Shown: positions 14,629 through 22,392 of the stretch, in pieces
How the letters are laid out: every line of letters starts with the position of its first letter
Numbering within the stretch: position 1 is the stretch's first letter
Virus record (IMG/VR): IMGVR_UViG_3300030105_000555
Coordinates: 1 to 23,574 of that record
Origin: a virus
Direction: 5' to 3' (one strand)
DNA: 23,574 bases
Position numbers and translations under genes: made by a program
The notes under the pieces: model-generated
What the model saw: the letters and a program-made list of their open reading frames with translations, nothing else
What the model was told of the DNA's origin: nothing
Databases searched by the model: none

Positions 14629-16455
14629 CTAGTTGGTAGGAGCATATTTGTTTAATAAGTACTCAGTAGTGTTATTACTTCCGTTGGATGCGGCTGGTGC
14701 GCCTGCGCCACCATTCACTATGTCGTTGTAGACTTCCTTGACCTGAGCCAAGTTAGTAAGGAACTGTTCTTTAGATTGTGCTTGATTTAAGTTTGCTAAA
14801 GATGACTTTAGTAAGTCTAATTCTATGTTAGAAACTTGTCCTAAAGCACCGCCAGTTGGTGATGCATCACGCATAGCTTGCAGCCTGTCAAAGCCAACAG
14901 CGGCTTCAATGGTTTTAATGTTTGCCATAACGTCATTAGCTGCTGAAGATGGTATGTTCTTCATAAGATTACCGAAGATACCAGTAGTATTATCCCACGG
15001 TACCCACGATTGCTCACTTGCAACAAGGTTTTCAGTACGCTCAATAGCACTTAAAGCAGCTTTACCATACATAAGTGACTGAGCACTGGGCATTCCCTTT
15101 GCACCCTTTGCAGCCGCCGCTGCATTTTTAGCATTAATTGCGTTCTGCCTTGCGTTTGCAATACGACTTGCCTCATTAGCCTGAGCCTCTGCAATACCAG
15201 TAGCGCGATTGGCGTCCTGAGTTTGGCCATAGCTTTGACCAATAGCACCCATGGATGCTCCAAAGCTTTTATCAGCACCTCCCATTCCAGCAAGGCCTGC
15301 ACGTAGCAAAGTCTCGCCCATGCCTATCTTGGCGTAAGGCATGTTAGAGCCACGAGCATTGCCTGTAGGCCGTGTTGGCCTAGTGCCCGAAGAGCCACTT
15401 CCACGTACACCATTGGAGCTACCAAGGTCAGTATTTAGTATTGGCGGTGGCGCTGCGGGAGCGGTATTACGGTCAGCTAGTATGCCATTATCTTCTTCGG
15501 TTGGGAGGTCTTCAAGTACAGGACCAACTGGTGGAGCATACGGATCAGCAGCACCTAGAAGAGCAGATGGGTTAGGAGTCAAACCGTTACGGATTTCGGA
15601 GTTTTCTAGTGCAGGCGGTGGCACTTCGTCATAGCCACCAGACATCTCAGCGTCAGCCATCATGGAGCCATCAGCCATCTGGTGGAAGCCTTCTGGCGGC
15701 TCATCGTTAGGGTTTGGAGTGTAGTCTTCCTCAAAGGTGTCTAGGCCATGCGGTAAATCTATGAATGGCTTCAAACTGGTTGCTGTCGCGTTTTCTACGT
15801 TTGGGTTATAGTTATCTTGAGCAAGCATAGCTTGGCTTAAGGCTGCATCTGCACTTAATGATGCTTGTAAGTTTTCGCCAGTCTCTCCTGCCTGTAGGTC
15901 TTCCTGCGCTTTAGCTGCCAGCCTCTCAGCCGTCAGAATAGGCTCAGAAACATTGATTCTACCATATTCGTCTCTGGCAAGTGCCTGTATATCTCTTTCA
16001 AGGACTGAGTTGCTAAAAAGCTGTCGAGATGCGTTTGTATATGGCCTTGTCTCACCAGTTTTAGGGTTGAACAATACAGAATGGTCAGAGCCAGTTGGCA
16101 TTTTCAAGACTGTAAAACCTTCAGGTACTTCTGGTTCGCCTGCCCCAGTGCCTGTAAGCGTAAGAGGGGTTTCTAGTGCTGCGGGTGGTAGCCCTTTCAC
16201 AGAACTCTGCAACACGTTTGGATCGAGCACCCCTGCGTTGGTAATGTCATTATCGTTTAACGCAAGAGGTCTGCTTGGCTGGAATGTACGTTGCTGTAAT
16301 GCTGGGGGTATTTCTAAGGAGCGAACTATACCACCGCTTGCTCTCTCATCTAGGCCAATCTTAATTTTCTGCATGTAGGCTCTGGGTGTAAGCCCCTCAG
16401 CTTTTGCGCGTGCCATGATGGTTGGGTCAGTAAGTATTGAATTTGGAATTTCCAT
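14629..16455 (-). CDS. Internal virion / ejection protein B-like
   Basis: This is a 608-aa protein with a Pro/Glu-rich, low-complexity first half and a helical Ala-rich second half. The C-terminal region contains GFDRLQAMRDASPTGGALGQ, then VSNIELDLLKSSLANLNQAQ. This is a strongly recurring signature of phage internal virion or ejection proteins (from recall). A preceding Gly/Ala stretch (GETLLRAGLAGMGGADKSFG) may be membrane-active. The start overlaps the upstream stop by one base (TAATG), with GAGGA 7 nt before it, so the two are translationally coupled. It probably forms part of the trans-envelope ejection conduit with its two neighbours. Confidence 0.78.
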   Translation of the reverse strand: MEIPNSILTDPTIMARAKAEGLTPRAYMQKIKIGLDERASGGIVRSLEIPPALQQRTFQPSRPLALNDNDITNAGVLDPNVLQSSVKGLPPAALETPLTLTGTGAGEPEVPEGFTVLKMPTGSDHSVLFNPKTGETRPYTNASRQLFSNSVLERDIQALARDEYGRINVSEPILTAERLAAKAQEDLQAGETGENLQASLSADAALSQAMLAQDNYNPNVENATATSLKPFIDLPHGLDTFEEDYTPNPNDEPPEGFHQMADGSMMADAEMSGGYDEVPPPALENSEIRNGLTPNPSALLGAADPYAPPVGPVLEDLPTEEDNGILADRNTAPAAPPPILNTDLGSSNGVRGSGSSGTRPTRPTGNARGSNMPYAKIGMGETLLRAGLAGMGGADKSFGASMGAIGQSYGQTQDANRATGIAEAQANEASRIANARQNAINAKNAAAAAKGAKGMPSAQSLMYGKAALSAIERTENLVASEQSWVPWDNTTGIFGNLMKNIPSSAANDVMANIKTIEAAVGFDRLQAMRDASPTGGALGQVSNIELDLLKSSLANLNQAQSKEQFLTNLAQVKEVYNDIVNGGAGAPAASNGSNNTTEYLLNKYAPTN

Positions 16456-17495
16456 TAAAAAGTCCTCGAAAAGGGACGACTTGAAGTCTTTGGAGCATAC
16501 GGACTAGTCTCTTTTTGCGGCATATACTTTTTAGCAAACCCAAAGCCTGCCATCCCTCCGCTCATTGCACCACCAAGTGGGCTTGCGGTAACTGCGTTAG
16601 CTTTTTTGCTATCAGGAGCCTGACCTAAAATTCCAGATTGGTAGAGGGTGCGCTGGTCCATCTCAAAATCGCGGTTGCCTTCAAAGCGTCTACGCGCATC
16701 CTCAAGTTCATTTTGGCTGTAACCTTGCAACGTATTGCCTGCGTTCATGCCAAAGTTGGCACCCTCGCCTACAGTATTTAGGCCCATGTTGTATGCACTA
16801 GAAATGCCATCGTTAGCAGTGCCTGCTGAACTAAGAGCATTGCCTTGATCTGAAAACTGCTGTGCCTGCTGTGCGAGGCTACGGTCAACCAAGCGGTCTT
16901 GGATACCCACCGCAACATCTGCACGGCGGTCATCATAAGCTCGGTTGGCCACTGCTGTTGCTACGCCTGCTCTGCTGGAGTTTGTGTTTCCTGTGTTAGA
17001 TGCGTCGAGATTAATGCCCGTCAGAGTGTTTTCATTTAGATTACGCATGTCATCACGCATCGCAGAATTTACCAAGGCATCAGAGTTGTTGGCTGCATAG
17101 GAGTTTGCTGTAGATAGACGGTCATTCTGGGCGTCGGTAGACATGCCTTGGAACTGGTTATATAGGCCTTGGCTGTTATTACCAAAGTTGGCATTGCTAG
17201 CCAGCATGTTACTGCCATTTCCTATCATACCACCACTAAGGTTTCCCATGATGTTGGCCGTGCCTGTCTGGAAAGCATTAGGTCCAGCGTAACTGCCACC
17301 TTGGTATGCACCAGTGTTTAACACATTATCTAAAGCACCCGAGGCACCAAGAAGGTTAGCGTCCACGTAGGGCTCGTACTGCCTAAATCCGGCCTGTGCT
17401 TCCCTAGCGGCGCGCTCTTGGGCTCGTGCGGTTTGACCTGCACCTACAGCGCCGATTGCTGCGCCGCCTATTGTTGCTGCTGCCATCCAACTCAT
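16455..17495 (-). CDS. Internal virion / ejection protein A-like
   Basis: This 346-aa protein opens with a Gly/Ala-rich hydrophobic helix (MSWMAAATIGGAAIGAVGAG) and continues with an Ala/Asn/Gln-rich helical body. The composition and the short N-terminal glycine-zipper segment match the smallest ejection proteins of P22-like and marine podoviruses. The C terminus has a second Gly-rich patch (GGAMSGGMAGFGFAKKYM). AGGA 7 nt upstream fits the ATG. It is the first of three adjacent ejection genes and is coupled to the second through TAATG. Ejection function is inferred from family-like features, not from a catalytic motif. Confidence 0.75.
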   Translation of the reverse strand: MSWMAAATIGGAAIGAVGAGQTARAQERAAREAQAGFRQYEPYVDANLLGASGALDNVLNTGAYQGGSYAGPNAFQTGTANIMGNLSGGMIGNGSNMLASNANFGNNSQGLYNQFQGMSTDAQNDRLSTANSYAANNSDALVNSAMRDDMRNLNENTLTGINLDASNTGNTNSSRAGVATAVANRAYDDRRADVAVGIQDRLVDRSLAQQAQQFSDQGNALSSAGTANDGISSAYNMGLNTVGEGANFGMNAGNTLQGYSQNELEDARRRFEGNRDFEMDQRTLYQSGILGQAPDSKKANAVTASPLGGAMSGGMAGFGFAKKYMPQKETSPYAPKTSSRPFSRTF

Positions 17496-17504
17496 GGTTT
17501 CGTC

Positions 17505-18020
17505 CTACTCTATTGTTTTTATATCTTTGGAGGTGCTAAGGAATTTCTTAAAGTCCACAAGGTCTGGCTCTTCTAGCCCCATAGCCTCATAGCTTGGGCT
17601 AATGACCTCTTCCTCAACTTTTGAGAGGTTGGCCTCTTCAGTCTCTTTTGTCAGGTGGACATTTACAATAGTAATGTCTTCCTCAATGTAAGCGACACGT
17701 TTTATGCCTGCGGGGACTACAAAGGACATAGGCCCTGTCAACCGCTGCGTACCGCCGTCCTCCGTGGTCACAACCATCGTTCCCTTCATAAGAAACGTAA
17801 GGTGTGGCTTCTTGTGTATCTTACCAATGACCACCATACCTTTAGGCATAAAGGCCTCACGGGCGTATGTAGAACACCCATAGGTATCATCTGTAGGTGT
17901 AAAAAAGTGGCGTATGGTTGCCTTGTCGAGATCATCAGAAATCTCTCCTGTAGACATACCGTGCGCCATCAGTGCTTCTAGTGACATAATACCAGTGCGT
18001 ACTTGTAGATCGTTCTTCAT
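17505..18020 (-). CDS. Cupin-fold protein in the tail operon
   Basis: This 171-aa protein has a cupin-like beta barrel in its centre: KGMVVIGKIHKKPHLTFLMK followed by GTMVVTTEDGG and PMSFVVPAGIKRVAYIEEDI. The classic cupin metal site (HxH...E...H) is incomplete; only His in KPHL and later VNVH are visible, so an enzymatic role is doubtful. Start 18020 is chosen because ATGA overlaps the upstream stop; an in-frame start four codons earlier lies in the upstream gene. Small cupins are known among phage virion genes. It could be a structural head-tail or tail plug protein, or a sugar-binding component; this is not resolved. Confidence 0.75.
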   Translation of the reverse strand: MKNDLQVRTGIMSLEALMAHGMSTGEISDDLDKATIRHFFTPTDDTYGCSTYAREAFMPKGMVVIGKIHKKPHLTFLMKGTMVVTTEDGGTQRLTGPMSFVVPAGIKRVAYIEEDITIVNVHLTKETEEANLSKVEEEVISPSYEAMGLEEPDLVDFKKFLSTSKDIKTIE

Positions 18021-18298
18021 ACCGCCACCCAAGCCGAGCCGTTGTAAACAACAAGCCCACTAAAGTTATTACTTAAAGGGTTCCAAGGTGACACAGCATA
18101 CCGAACCATGCCTTTGCGTACTGCTGACGGTTCTCGGTCTGCCACTTGGATGCTGGCGTCTGCAAGAGATCGGGTGGATGACTCTATTTCCCTAAGTTCA
18201 TCCTGAAGGTAGCGCCCCATGGCGTCAGGGTCCAAGTTGGGGATCTGACGCCTCACATAGCGAGACACCAGTAAGTTTAGCTTATCTGATAATGACAT
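18017..18298 (-). CDS. Small conserved neck or tail protein
   Basis: This 93-aa protein has a helical N terminus (LSDKLNLLVSRYVRRQIPNL) with DPDAMGRYLQDELREIESST, then a short beta C terminus (GMVRYAVSPWNPLSNNFSGL and YNGSAWVAV). The DP-x-x-YL-x-EL-x-x-IE and Y-x-x-xW-x-V patterns recur in small proteins next to tail stabilisers in related phages (recalled). It lies between the gp10-like tail gene and the cupin gene, sharing ATGA with the latter. It probably assists tail assembly; no domain is formally recognised. Confidence 0.72.
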   Translation of the reverse strand: MSLSDKLNLLVSRYVRRQIPNLDPDAMGRYLQDELREIESSTRSLADASIQVADREPSAVRKGMVRYAVSPWNPLSNNFSGLVVYNGSAWVAV

Positions 18299-18305
18299 CT
18301 AATGA

Positions 18306-19910
18306 TTACCTTCGACCAGTAACTACTACCTCTACGTCCATGCCTGAGAAGGCAAAGTCCTTGGTTGTGTCACTTGATAGTTTGTATGAAAGATAACGCC
18401 CCGACATACGGGTATCCACCTTGTAATCCACGAGTGAGTTAAAGGAGACATTAAGACCATAGTTGGGAGTGGCGTTGGGTGTATTGGCCGCACCAAAAGT
18501 AAAGCTAAAGGAGCCGTCAGTGTTTGTGGTAGAAATCTGCGGAAACACTTTGGATATTACTTTGTAGCCTGCTAATGGTATTCCAAGGTCGTCCAAGTCT
18601 AGGCCAACGCGCTCCAACAGGAACGGGTTAGTTACAGTAGTGTCTACAGCTTGCGAAAGGGAGCCACGGTCCACTAGGTCTACACCATAGAGTTTAGCCG
18701 CTGATATACCCCCGCCAACCTTTGAGACTAGCAGTGGGTGCTGGGCAAATGGGCTCTCTTGGTCATGGTAAGAGCCGCCTACGTTAGCATAGGTCTGAGT
18801 AGCATCTGCATACGAAAACACAGAGTTGATGTTAGCTGTAGAACCAGAGATTACATTCGGTAAGTCTTGGAATGTCCAGTTGTCCTCTTTGTAGTTAAAG
18901 ACAGCGGCTCGGTTACAGGCGTTACCATCTGTATGCAAAGCCATATCATCACCAGAATGGTAGCAGAAGTATACTTCCTCTAGGTCAGCGTTGTGCTGCA
19001 CAAAGCAGACTTCGGGCTTAGAGTTGTCCAGTCCACTGAAGATGTAGTCACGAACACGCCCGTCACAGATAGACTGACGGGAGTTTCCATCAGTTACATA
19101 GATGTCATCCCTATCAAAAACGTAATGCCGACCTTCTACTTCCGCTATGCAGTTCTGACTTATGACACCAGCGTCATCAAATAGCTTACGGAAGTTAAAG
19201 ATGAACGTACCGCCCACAAACTCCATGCCCCATACTTGGTCCTGAGAATACACAAGGAAGTTAGGGCCAAGGGTGGCACCGTCTACTATGGGTGTCTTCA
19301 TCTGTACTAAGTCGTTAAATCCAGCACTATTGGTTAAGTCAGTCTCATCCCAAGTCGAGGGTACACTGTTAGCCACCACTGTATCACTAAAGCGGACGCG
19401 GTTTGGAAAGGATACGTTGTTAGCTTCTACAGTGCCTAGAGCCAACAGAAAGTCACCAAAGGAACGTAAGACTGTAGTCTTGTATCCTGATGGCCAGTTA
19501 GCCAGTGCGCTAAAGCTAGTGGCGCTGGGCGCTCTAGCTACTGGCGTTGTATCAGGCCTATTGATGTACTCAACGTCAGCTAAGGTTGTCGCTGTGACAT
19601 TCTTAATGCTTGCACTGAGTGACGAATTGAAACGCTGCGTAAAGGAACCGTTAGAAAACTCATAGATGTCAAAGGTGTTGTCCACCACTAACACGGTGTC
19701 GTAGCCAGTGAGAGCGGTTATACCGTGGGTAAACGCAGGTACAAAAGATATAGTCCCAGAGACAGCCCGATATACGGGTCCCCTAGTGGCTTTACCTTCT
19801 GTGAAGCGTACGTTCTTGGCTCTGGTGAACGCATTGATCGGTAGGTTGAATGGGTCAACATCAGTTATGACACCAACCGACCCTAAGCCTCGTATTGGTA
19901 GATTGGGCAT
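18306..19910 (-). CDS. Tail protein, P22 gp10-like stabilisation factor
   Basis: This 534-aa beta-rich protein opens with MPNLPIRGLGSVGVITDVDP followed by FNLPINAFTRAKNVRFTEGK, a start typical of head-tail stabilisation factors (P22 gp10-type) in short-tailed phages. The middle holds several repeats with aromatic and Gly turns (DQVWGMEF, RDDIYVTDGNSRQ, CDGRVRDYIFSG) that fit a beta-propeller. It would clamp the adaptor ring and attach fibres or the needle. AAGGAAG 7 nt upstream supports the start. The gene is second in the operon, after the collar-domain protein. Confidence 0.78.
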   Translation of the reverse strand: MPNLPIRGLGSVGVITDVDPFNLPINAFTRAKNVRFTEGKATRGPVYRAVSGTISFVPAFTHGITALTGYDTVLVVDNTFDIYEFSNGSFTQRFNSSLSASIKNVTATTLADVEYINRPDTTPVARAPSATSFSALANWPSGYKTTVLRSFGDFLLALGTVEANNVSFPNRVRFSDTVVANSVPSTWDETDLTNSAGFNDLVQMKTPIVDGATLGPNFLVYSQDQVWGMEFVGGTFIFNFRKLFDDAGVISQNCIAEVEGRHYVFDRDDIYVTDGNSRQSICDGRVRDYIFSGLDNSKPEVCFVQHNADLEEVYFCYHSGDDMALHTDGNACNRAAVFNYKEDNWTFQDLPNVISGSTANINSVFSYADATQTYANVGGSYHDQESPFAQHPLLVSKVGGGISAAKLYGVDLVDRGSLSQAVDTTVTNPFLLERVGLDLDDLGIPLAGYKVISKVFPQISTTNTDGSFSFTFGAANTPNATPNYGLNVSFNSLVDYKVDTRMSGRYLSYKLSSDTTKDFAFSGMDVEVVVTGRR

Positions 19911-19922
19911 AGACTGACTTCC

Positions 19923-20702
19923 TTATGTCTTCATGATGTAGCAAAGCGCGTAGTATGGAGGTAGGTTAGCATTAGTGGCAGAATCACCCACAGTAGCGTT
20001 AGCAACAGATATTCCAGTGGTGGCGCTTGAGGATTGACCAATGTCAGCATTGCCGCCACCAGCGCGAAGTGTGTAAGCAAAGTCAGAAGCACCAGTTGTT
20101 TCGGCGGCGACTGCGCTGGTAGACCCCACGTTCACGGCACCGGAGACATTTACTTCGCCACTCTTGAATAGCTTATGACTGTGGCCATTATCGGTGACTG
20201 TTGCTGCGTGAGTGTGGCTGACATTGGTAGCATTTGCGGAACCACCAGAGGCGCCCACTGCATAAGTGCTGCCTGCCCCTACTAGGAAACGGTTGCGTAG
20301 GTCTGGGGTGCTGTTGCTACCGTTACATAGGGCATAGCCAGTGGGGATAGCGTTAGCTGCACCAGACCACAACACGATGACACCAGTGGGCACTGAGGCC
20401 AAGCTGCTGATCTGGGTCTGTATTGCACTAGTAACTCCATCCAGATAGTCAAACTCGGCTGGCGTGACCCCTGTGGCATTGAGGGCCTTAGCATAGTTAA
20501 GGTCTGCTACATTGCCTGTGTATCCGTCAAGTGCGTTTAGCTCTGTGTGCGTGCTAGAGACTGCGGCGGTGACGCTAGGAAAGGTATTCTTTAAGGTAGT
20601 CTTAATTAGACGTATGTGGTCGTCAGCTTGCGCTAGACCATCAGTTGACGCTGGGTTAGCAACAACAAGGTCATCTATGTGTGTGCCAGTTTCTAGGCCC
20701 AT
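19923..20702 (-). CDS. Collar-domain tail protein
   Basis: This 259-aa protein carries a phage tail collar domain: VPTGVIVLWSGAANAIPTGY, ALCNGSNSTPDLRNRFLVGA and an N-S-H-T-H-like Asn/His patch (NVSHTHAATVTDNGHSHKLF). The N-terminal part has the rod-like repeats TELNALDGYTGNVADLNYAK and TPAEFDYLDGVTSAIQTQIS, in which the 'LDG' units match tail-fibre stalk repeats of marine phages. It ends LPPYYALCYIMKT, the usual end of collar proteins. AAGGAAACCCAAG precedes ATG. It is the first gene of the late operon and probably part of a receptor-binding appendage. Confidence 0.88.
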   Translation of the reverse strand: MGLETGTHIDDLVVANPASTDGLAQADDHIRLIKTTLKNTFPSVTAAVSSTHTELNALDGYTGNVADLNYAKALNATGVTPAEFDYLDGVTSAIQTQISSLASVPTGVIVLWSGAANAIPTGYALCNGSNSTPDLRNRFLVGAGSTYAVGASGGSANATNVSHTHAATVTDNGHSHKLFKSGEVNVSGAVNVGSTSAVAAETTGASDFAYTLRAGGGNADIGQSSSATTGISVANATVGDSATNANLPPYYALCYIMKT

Positions 20703-20753
20703 CTTGGGTTTCCTTTTCGGTTTTCTAAAGAGGGCTCCTCGTTACGAAGGCCG

Positions 20754-20771
20754 ACAACAACAACAACAACA
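20754..20771. repeat. CAA trinucleotide repeat
   Basis: A run of about six CAA units (GTT on the minus strand) lies in the untranslated leader upstream of the collar-protein gene. It is too short to be coding and would be an unstructured RNA stretch. Its length could vary by replication slippage. Confidence 0.7.
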
Positions 20772-20953
20772 AGACCTTTAGCCCTGCTTTTTGAATTGGT
20801 TTGATTACTTGGGGTACTGGGGGGTCAAAATCGTCTAGGGAACCTAAGCAAATTGATTGATCTCGCGTAACACACTGTAATCACTACGCTATCTGCAAGG
20901 GGGATGTATCATCCCTCGCCAGATGCACACGGATGCAATAGAATACGGGTGCT

Positions 20954-20983
20954 ATTAGACATTAGTCTTGCGAAATTTGTCAG
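20954..20983 (-). promoter_or_regulatory. Candidate sigma70 promoter for the late operon
   Basis: On the minus strand CTGACA (20983-20978, 5 of 6 to the -35 consensus) is followed after 18 nt by TCTAAT (20959-20954, 5 of 6 to the -10 consensus). Transcription would start near 20947 and read into the collar-protein gene through a leader of about 245 nt. It is a pattern match without experimental support. Confidence 0.45.
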
Positions 20984-21036
20984 GAGGGTGCCGTCGGCTT
21001 TTCGTCAGGGATGGGGAACTAATGACCTAAGCGTAC

Positions 21037-21062
21037 CTGGGTAAAATTTACCCTGGGTAAAA
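21037..21062. promoter_or_regulatory. Alternating half-site operator array
   Basis: Three 7-nt half sites alternate in orientation with one base between them: GGGTAAA (21039-21045), A, TTTACCC (21047-21053), T, GGGTAAA (21055-21061). This forms two overlapping perfect palindromes with a period of 8. A partial fourth half site (TACC) lies to the left. Such a compact array is typical of cooperative binding of a dimeric regulator. It lies about 55 nt upstream of the candidate late promoter and just past the DUF1127 stop. Confidence 0.6.
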
Positions 21063-21080
21063 ACACACGAACCAACAGTA

Positions 21081-21305
21081 TCAAATAGTCCTATCGCACC
21101 ATGGACACTTGTGGTGTGCCATCCTCTGTATGTCTGCTCGACCACCAACGATGCCTATATCCTTTAGCTCTCGATTGCTATGGCGCCGTAAGGCGTCAGC
21201 CGCCTCATTAGCGCGACGGTGGAAGCGGTAAGCCTCTACACGACCCAACACCCACAGCTTGCACCCTTGCATCCTTGTGTTGGCGGCTCTTAGTACTCTT
21301 AGCAT
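21081..21305 (-). CDS. DUF1127-type small protein
   Basis: This 74-aa basic protein contains YRFHRRANEAADALRRHSNR followed by ELKDIGIVGGRADIQRM. The segment L-x-x-x-S-(N/D)RELKDIGI-x-R-x-DI is the hallmark of DUF1127, a family of small proteins common in Alphaproteobacteria. Known members include RNA-associated proteins that affect small-RNA processing. This copy has an N-terminal extension and a C-terminal CPWC-x-R tail that could bind metal, which is not usual for the family. It is the only minus-strand gene upstream of the late control region. The start (ATG 21305) is not firmly set; Met12 (21272) is possible. A host-regulating role is inferred. Confidence 0.75.
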   Translation of the reverse strand: MLRVLRAANTRMQGCKLWVLGRVEAYRFHRRANEAADALRRHSNRELKDIGIVGGRADIQRMAHHKCPWCDRTI

Positions 21306-21349
21306 CTTTGGTCATCTTTCTTTATTAACACGATTGGTGAATCAGTTAG

Positions 21350-21405
21350 TGGGCTTGGGAACTAATAGTCTAATAGTCTATCAGTCTATTGCTCTACCAA
21401 GCCCA
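21350..21405. repeat. Inverted repeat enclosing the octamer array
   Basis: TGGGCTTGG (21350-21358) is perfectly complementary to CCAAGCCCA (21397-21405), a 9-bp stem with a 38-nt loop that holds the four octamers. The right arm also pairs with a later TGGGCTT (21432-21438), so two exclusive folds are possible. Confidence 0.6.
21363..21394. repeat. Four tandem octamers
   Basis: TAATAGTC, TAATAGTC, TATCAGTC and TATTGCTC follow one another without spacers; the first two are identical and the others drift. A strict 8-nt period outside a gene suggests a protein-binding array or slippage. Confidence 0.65.
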
Positions 21406-21745
21406 GCCCACTGCTTCACCACCGTAGAGTATGGGCTTCTGCCTCAGTGCTCTTCAGGGGGGAGTGGGCGTCCTTTGTGTTGGTCTCAAAGCCTCGTGGC
21501 GGGGCGGCTATGTGCCCCTCTTTATAAAGGGACAGAATGCAAACTTTATGCTTGTGCGGGATCTCAACGGATGCTATCCCTCCGTCATCGAAGGCGAGCT
21601 AGTGTCTCACAATCGTGGGCGACAGGCCGCAAGGTGTGGCAGGGGACTGTAACTCCCTCCAGCACCTCAGCGGCCCAAGTACCACCCCACCGTGTGGGAT
21701 TGTTGCACAAAGCTAGCCTTCTTCAACCTTTGAAGGAGCTAACGA

Positions 21746-22012
21746 ATGACTAATCTAACCATTTCCAATATCACAGACAACTGTGGAACAGAGTTCAAGC
21801 AGTGCGAACTGCGCAGTGTCAAAGAGGGCACAGAGTTCCGCCGTAAGCTGAACGCAAAATCCTCGTTTACCCGCGAACATTACAACCGCAAGAATGCCTA
21901 CGGAACACAAGGCCCAGCATGCTTCACGTGTGTTGATGCAGATGAGCCATGGGGTGGCCGTGAGGTCTACCTCAAGCCTTCAACCATAGTTTTCGTGGAG
22001 GCAAACCAATGA
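21746..22012 (+). CDS. Unknown 88-aa protein, first gene of plus-strand operon
   Basis: This 88-aa protein has a Cys/Lys/Arg-rich body (NCGTEFKQCELRSVKEGTEF) and the segment GPACFTCVDADEPWGGREVY followed by a hydrophobic beta end (STIVFVEANQ). Four Cys residues in CxxxxxxxC and CxxC arrangements could bind a metal. AAGGAG 7 nt upstream is a strong ribosome-binding site. It overlaps the next gene by ATGA. It is probably an early or middle gene, but function is unknown. Confidence 0.78.
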   Translation: MTNLTISNITDNCGTEFKQCELRSVKEGTEFRRKLNAKSSFTREHYNRKNAYGTQGPACFTCVDADEPWGGREVYLKPSTIVFVEANQ

Positions 22013-22392
22013 GCAGCCCAACCATAAAATCTAACACACAGCTTAACTCACTAGCAATCAGCATTGCTGACGACATCATTGATGACGCACGCCTCTACGG
22101 CGGCGCAGAGTGGGTAGACACACTTAACCGCAACCACGTTGAGCGGGTCCATGAGGCCGTTGATGGCTCTGAGTACATCATCTATTACCACCACGCCAAA
22201 GCCATCTGTTGTAACTGTGATGTCTCACAGGGTGAAGATGTGGCAGACCCAATGGACCAAGACGGTGAGTTCATTGGCTTTGACCGCTTGGCAGCGCAGA
22301 TTGCTTACTATGAGCTAATTTCCCGCGTCATGCAGGTGATGAATTTGGGCCGTCACCACCTGTCCTGTGAAGATGGCGAGGTGGCAGCATGA
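22009..22392 (+). CDS. Unknown 127-aa protein with His/Cys cluster
   Basis: This 127-aa acidic protein has SLAISIADDIIDDARLYGGA near its N terminus and a central cluster YHHAKAICCNCDVSQGED in which two His and three Cys could form a metal site. The C-terminal part (FDRLAAQIAYYELISRVMQV) is helical. It starts within the stop of the preceding gene (ATGA) and ends with the EVAA tail shared with other junctions of this operon. No family is recognised. Confidence 0.78.
   Translation: MSSPTIKSNTQLNSLAISIADDIIDDARLYGGAEWVDTLNRNHVERVHEAVDGSEYIIYYHHAKAICCNCDVSQGEDVADPMDQDGEFIGFDRLAAQIAYYELISRVMQVMNLGRHHLSCEDGEVAA

Larger units (their letters stand above)
20703..21080. other. Non-coding leader and control region of the late operon
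   Basis: No convincing gene is seen here. The stretch holds a trinucleotide repeat (CAA on the plus strand) near 20754-20771, a short hairpin (20901-20915: GGGATG, loop TAT, CATCCC), a sigma70-like promoter on the minus strand and an operator-like array at 21039-21061. The layout (operator, promoter, about 250-nt leader, first structural gene) fits a control region for the minus-strand late operon. Confidence 0.6.
21306..21745. other. Structured non-coding region upstream of the plus-strand operon
   Basis: I see no convincing gene. The region contains tandem octamers (21363-21394), a 9-bp stem around them (21350-21358 with 21397-21405) and a competing stem (21399-21405 with 21432-21438). It also has a CTTTATAAAG palindrome near 21520-21529, a hairpin GGGGACTGTAACTCCC near 21641-21656, and an AAGGAG ribosome-binding site at 21734 before the first plus-strand gene. 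It probably serves as a leader and control region. No clear promoter could be fixed. Confidence 0.55.

Noticed and set aside
21641-21690. tRNA-Tyr-like anticodon arm (GGGGACTGTAACTCCCT with GTA in a 7-nt loop).
   Set aside because: The anticodon arm is perfect, but no T-arm with a usual TTC loop and 5-bp stem can be drawn and the acceptor pairing covers only 5 of 7 positions. It is probably a chance hairpin or a decayed remnant.
21259-21753. 164-codon open frame on the plus strand.
   Set aside because: It overlaps the DUF1127 gene, has no good ribosome-binding site, has shadow-like composition and runs through the repeat and hairpin region.
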